The position numbers and the translations under genes were made by a program. Of a DNA stretch of 25,446 nucleotides, positions 23,440-25,446 are shown one piece after another. Origin of the DNA: CAYRVF01 sp964427535 (lineage in GTDB: Bacteria; Chloroflexota; Ktedonobacteria; Ktedonobacterales; JADMIN01); the NCBI GenBank assembly GCA_964427535.1, contig CAYRVF010000081.1:1-25446 (forward strand). The letters run 5' to 3'. The number at the start of each line of letters is the position of its first letter. Position 1 is the first letter of the stretch. The notes under the pieces are model-generated. The model had not been told where the DNA came from. It saw nothing but the letters and a program-made list of their open reading frames with translations, and did no database searches.

Positions 23440-23523
23440 ATCGTCTGTATCCGTACACCGCATCTCTCTGTTCGCATCCATCGCCATCCCGCCGCGCCAC
23501 GCTCCAGGAAAGGACGCAGCTCT

Positions 23524-24840
23524 ATGTCTGGTGACAATCCACTGAACGGCACTCAGCCTGATGCAGTCGCGCAGGCGCCGCTCGCCGGTGTGCGCGTGAT
23601 CGAGCTCGGCTCGTTCGTCGCCGCGCCAGCCACGACCCGCATCCTGGCGGACTTCGGCGCAGAGGTCATCAAGGTCGAATCACCAGGAGTGGGCGATGAG
23701 CTGCGGCAATGGGGCGAGCTGCTGACCACGCGCGACGGCGGCACCGTCTCGGCCTGGTGGCTAGCACAGGCGCGCAACAAGCGCTGTGTCACGATCAACT
23801 TGCGCGATCCCGAGGGCCAGGCGCTCGTGCTGGAGCTGGTTGCCAACAGCCACATCGTCGTCGAGAACTTCCGTCCCGGTCGCCTGGAGGCTTGGAGCCT
23901 TGGCTACGACCGGATGCGCGAGGTGAACCCGGCGGTCGTGCTGGTACGCATCTCAGGCTATGGCCAGACCGGCCCCTACCGCGAGAAGGCGGGCTACGGC
24001 AACGTCAGTGAGTCGATGGGTGGCCTGCGCTACATCACTGGCTTCCCCGACCGGCCGCCGGTGCGCGTAGGCGTGAGTCTGGGCGACACACTGGCCGCCC
24101 AGCAGGCCGCGTTCGGCGCACTGCTCGCTCTGCGCGTGGCCGAGCGCACCGGCAAGGGGCAAGTAGTGGACGTGGCGATCACCGAGGCGGTCTATGCCGT
24201 CACCGAGGGCATGATCACCGAGTACACACACAAGGGCGTGGTGCGTGAGCGCACGGGCAACAAGCTGCTGCGCGCCGCGCCATCCAACGTCTATCACACC
24301 GCCGACGGCAAGTGGATCGCTATTGGCGGCAATGGCGAAAATGTCTTCCGCCGGTTCGCCGCCGCGATGGGTATGCCCGAGCTGGCGACGCACCCCGATT
24401 ACGTCGACAACCGTGCCCGCGTCGCCAACCATGACGCGCTCGACGACATCATCAGCGGGTGGACTGGGGCGCACCCACTCGCCGAAATTCAGGAAATCCT
24501 CGATGCGGCCGGTGTGCCCGCCGGTCCTGTCATGAGCATCGCGGATATCGCCGCCGACCCGCAGTTCCAGGCACGCGGCATGATCGCCCAGATACCCGAC
24601 GAGCGGATGCCCGAGGGCGTCGCGGTGCTGCCGGGCATCGTCCCCCGGCTGACGGAGACGCCCGGCAGGATCGCGCATGCGGGCGGCGAGCTCGGCGCGG
24701 ACAACGCCTATGTGCTGGGGGACGTGCTCGGGCTGGATGTCGCCGAGCAGGAGCGGCTGGCGTCGCGAGGCGTGACCGGCACGAAGGCTCCGGCGGGCAT
24801 CGGCGCCAACACTCCGCACGAGGTACGCGGCGCCGAATGA
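23524..24840 (+). CDS. CaiB/BaiF family (class III) CoA-transferase, second copy
   Basis: A 438-residue enzyme. Its motifs parallel the copy at 12482 but the sequence is clearly divergent: VIELGSFVAAPATTRILADFGAEVIKVESPG near residues 25-55, NKRCVTINL, VVENFRPGRLEAWSLGYDRM and GYGQTGPYREKAGYG. The catalytic Asp is Asp188 in GVSLGDTLAA. The TGPYREKAGYGNVSESMGG form is close in style to succinyl-CoA:citramalate/itaconate/benzylsuccinate-type transferases. AGGAAAGGA precedes the ATG at 23524 by about ten bases; the longer frame from 23347 would read through the hairpins and is rejected. It sits between the Liv-type importer and a PrpB-type lyase. It probably activates the imported acid. Confidence 0.9.
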   Translation: MSGDNPLNGTQPDAVAQAPLAGVRVIELGSFVAAPATTRILADFGAEVIKVESPGVGDELRQWGELLTTRDGGTVSAWWLAQARNKRCVTINLRDPEGQALVLELVANSHIVVENFRPGRLEAWSLGYDRMREVNPAVVLVRISGYGQTGPYREKAGYGNVSESMGGLRYITGFPDRPPVRVGVSLGDTLAAQQAAFGALLALRVAERTGKGQVVDVAITEAVYAVTEGMITEYTHKGVVRERTGNKLLRAAPSNVYHTADGKWIAIGGNGENVFRRFAAAMGMPELATHPDYVDNRARVANHDALDDIISGWTGAHPLAEIQEILDAAGVPAGPVMSIADIAADPQFQARGMIAQIPDERMPEGVAVLPGIVPRLTETPGRIAHAGGELGADNAYVLGDVLGLDVAEQERLASRGVTGTKAPAGIGANTPHEVRGAE

Positions 24841-24931
24841 CCGCGAGCTTCGATGAGAAGTGCATGTAGAATCGACGTCGCACCGTGCGTGGGCGAGAAG
24901 ATGGATTCCAATGGGAGCGGGAAACAGCAGC

Positions 24932-25446
24932 ATGAGCGCGAGAGTTACACCTGGCCGTCGCTTCCGCGAAGCGTTGAACGCGGAGCGACCATTGCAAGTC
25001 GCCGGCGCCATCAACGCCTATAGCGCGCTGCTGGCCGAGCATGCGGGCTTCCGCGCGCTCTATCTCTCGGGCGCGGGTGTCGCCAACGCCTCATACGGCA
25101 TGCCCGATCTCGGTATCACCACGCTCGCCGACGTGCTAGAAGACGTGCGCCGCATCGTGCGTGTCACCTCGCTCCCACTGATTGTGGACATCGACACTGG
25201 ATGGGGCAGCGCCTTCAACATCGCCCGCGCAATTCGCGATCTCGTATCGGCGGGCGCGGCAGGTGTCCACATCGAGGATCAAGTGCAGGCGAAGCGCTGC
25301 GGCCACCGTCCGAACAAGGCCATCGTTCCAACGGACGAGATGGTAGATCGCCTGACCGCCGCCATCGATGCCCGTGACGCCGCCGATCCCGACTTCGTGA
25401 TCATCGCGCGCACCGATGCGCTCGCCCGCGAAGGTCTGAACGCGGC
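24932..25446 (+). CDS. prpB: Methylisocitrate lyase (PrpB), N-terminal part, truncated by window end
   Basis: About 171 residues are present before the window ends. The opening MSARVTPGRRFREAL, then INAYSALLAEHAGFRALYLSGAG, PDLGITTLADVLEDVRRI, VDIDTGWG (Mg-binding Asp) and above all HIEDQVQAKRCGHRPNKAIV closely follow PrpB, including the catalytic Cys of KRCGH. ARTDALAREGL follows. PrpB cleaves 2-methylisocitrate to pyruvate and succinate. The ATG at 24932 aligns with the E. coli PrpB start; an in-frame ATG at 24911 would add seven residues. No methylcitrate synthase or dehydratase is visible in the window; they may lie to the right. Confidence 0.9.
   Translation, partial: MSARVTPGRRFREALNAERPLQVAGAINAYSALLAEHAGFRALYLSGAGVANASYGMPDLGITTLADVLEDVRRIVRVTSLPLIVDIDTGWGSAFNIARAIRDLVSAGAAGVHIEDQVQAKRCGHRPNKAIVPTDEMVDRLTAAIDARDAADPDFVIIARTDALAREGLNA

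Noticed and set aside
1..25446. CRISPR array, tRNA/rRNA, prophage or transposase genes
   Set aside because: No regularly spaced repeats, RNA gene signatures or mobile-element proteins were seen on either strand.

Overview
The window is about 25.4 kb of GC-rich, densely coding bacterial DNA. No rRNA, tRNA, CRISPR array, phage gene or transposase is visible. Lipobox signals, an OmpR-type two-component system, a DasR/NagR-like GntR regulator and several CoA-transferase and acyl-CoA-lyase genes would suit a free-living heterotroph. Chloroflexota is my best guess, from the general flavour of the proteins and the Chloroflexus-like citramalate-type enzymes. There is no phylogenetic marker gene to settle it.

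Region 1 (1-4754) is an amino-sugar or cell-wall recycling block. It holds a truncated family-5 substrate-binding lipoprotein on the minus strand. Divergent to it are a HutC-type GntR regulator, a BadF/BcrA-type N-acetylglucosamine kinase and a GH3 beta-N-acetylhexosaminidase (NagZ-like). The 720-bp divergent gap contains two good matches to the DasR 'dre' operator. One abuts a textbook minus-strand promoter.

Region 2 (4896-12120) has a plus-strand tartrate/D-malate-type beta-decarboxylating dehydrogenase. It converges on a long minus-strand gene run: FadR-type GntR regulator, isocitrate-lyase-family lyase, MFS transporter, HMG-CoA-lyase-like lyase, DehI-like protein and a two-gene (split) chromate-type transporter.

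Region 3 (12482-14707) is divergent from the FadR-type regulator, with a perfect 14-bp palindrome in the intergenic region. It encodes a CaiB/BaiF CoA-transferase and a CitE/HpcH-type acyl-CoA lyase. Region 4 (14768-18326) is a large dCache-HAMP-GAF-PAS sensor kinase with an overlapping OmpR-type response regulator.

Region 5 (18542-23331) is a complete Liv-type ABC importer in the order permease, permease, ATPase, ATPase, binding protein. It is preceded by two near-identical direct repeats that could be response-regulator sites. After two strong hairpins it is followed by a second CaiB/BaiF CoA-transferase and a truncated methylisocitrate lyase (PrpB) running off the end.

Taken together, regions 2-5 look like a catabolic island for small branched or substituted di- and tricarboxylic acids (citramalate, itaconate/mesaconate, methylisocitrate or dimethylmalate class). 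It has two importers, two CoA-transferases, four carbon-carbon lyases of three folds, a dedicated GntR repressor and a sensory kinase. The exact substrate cannot be read from sequence alone.
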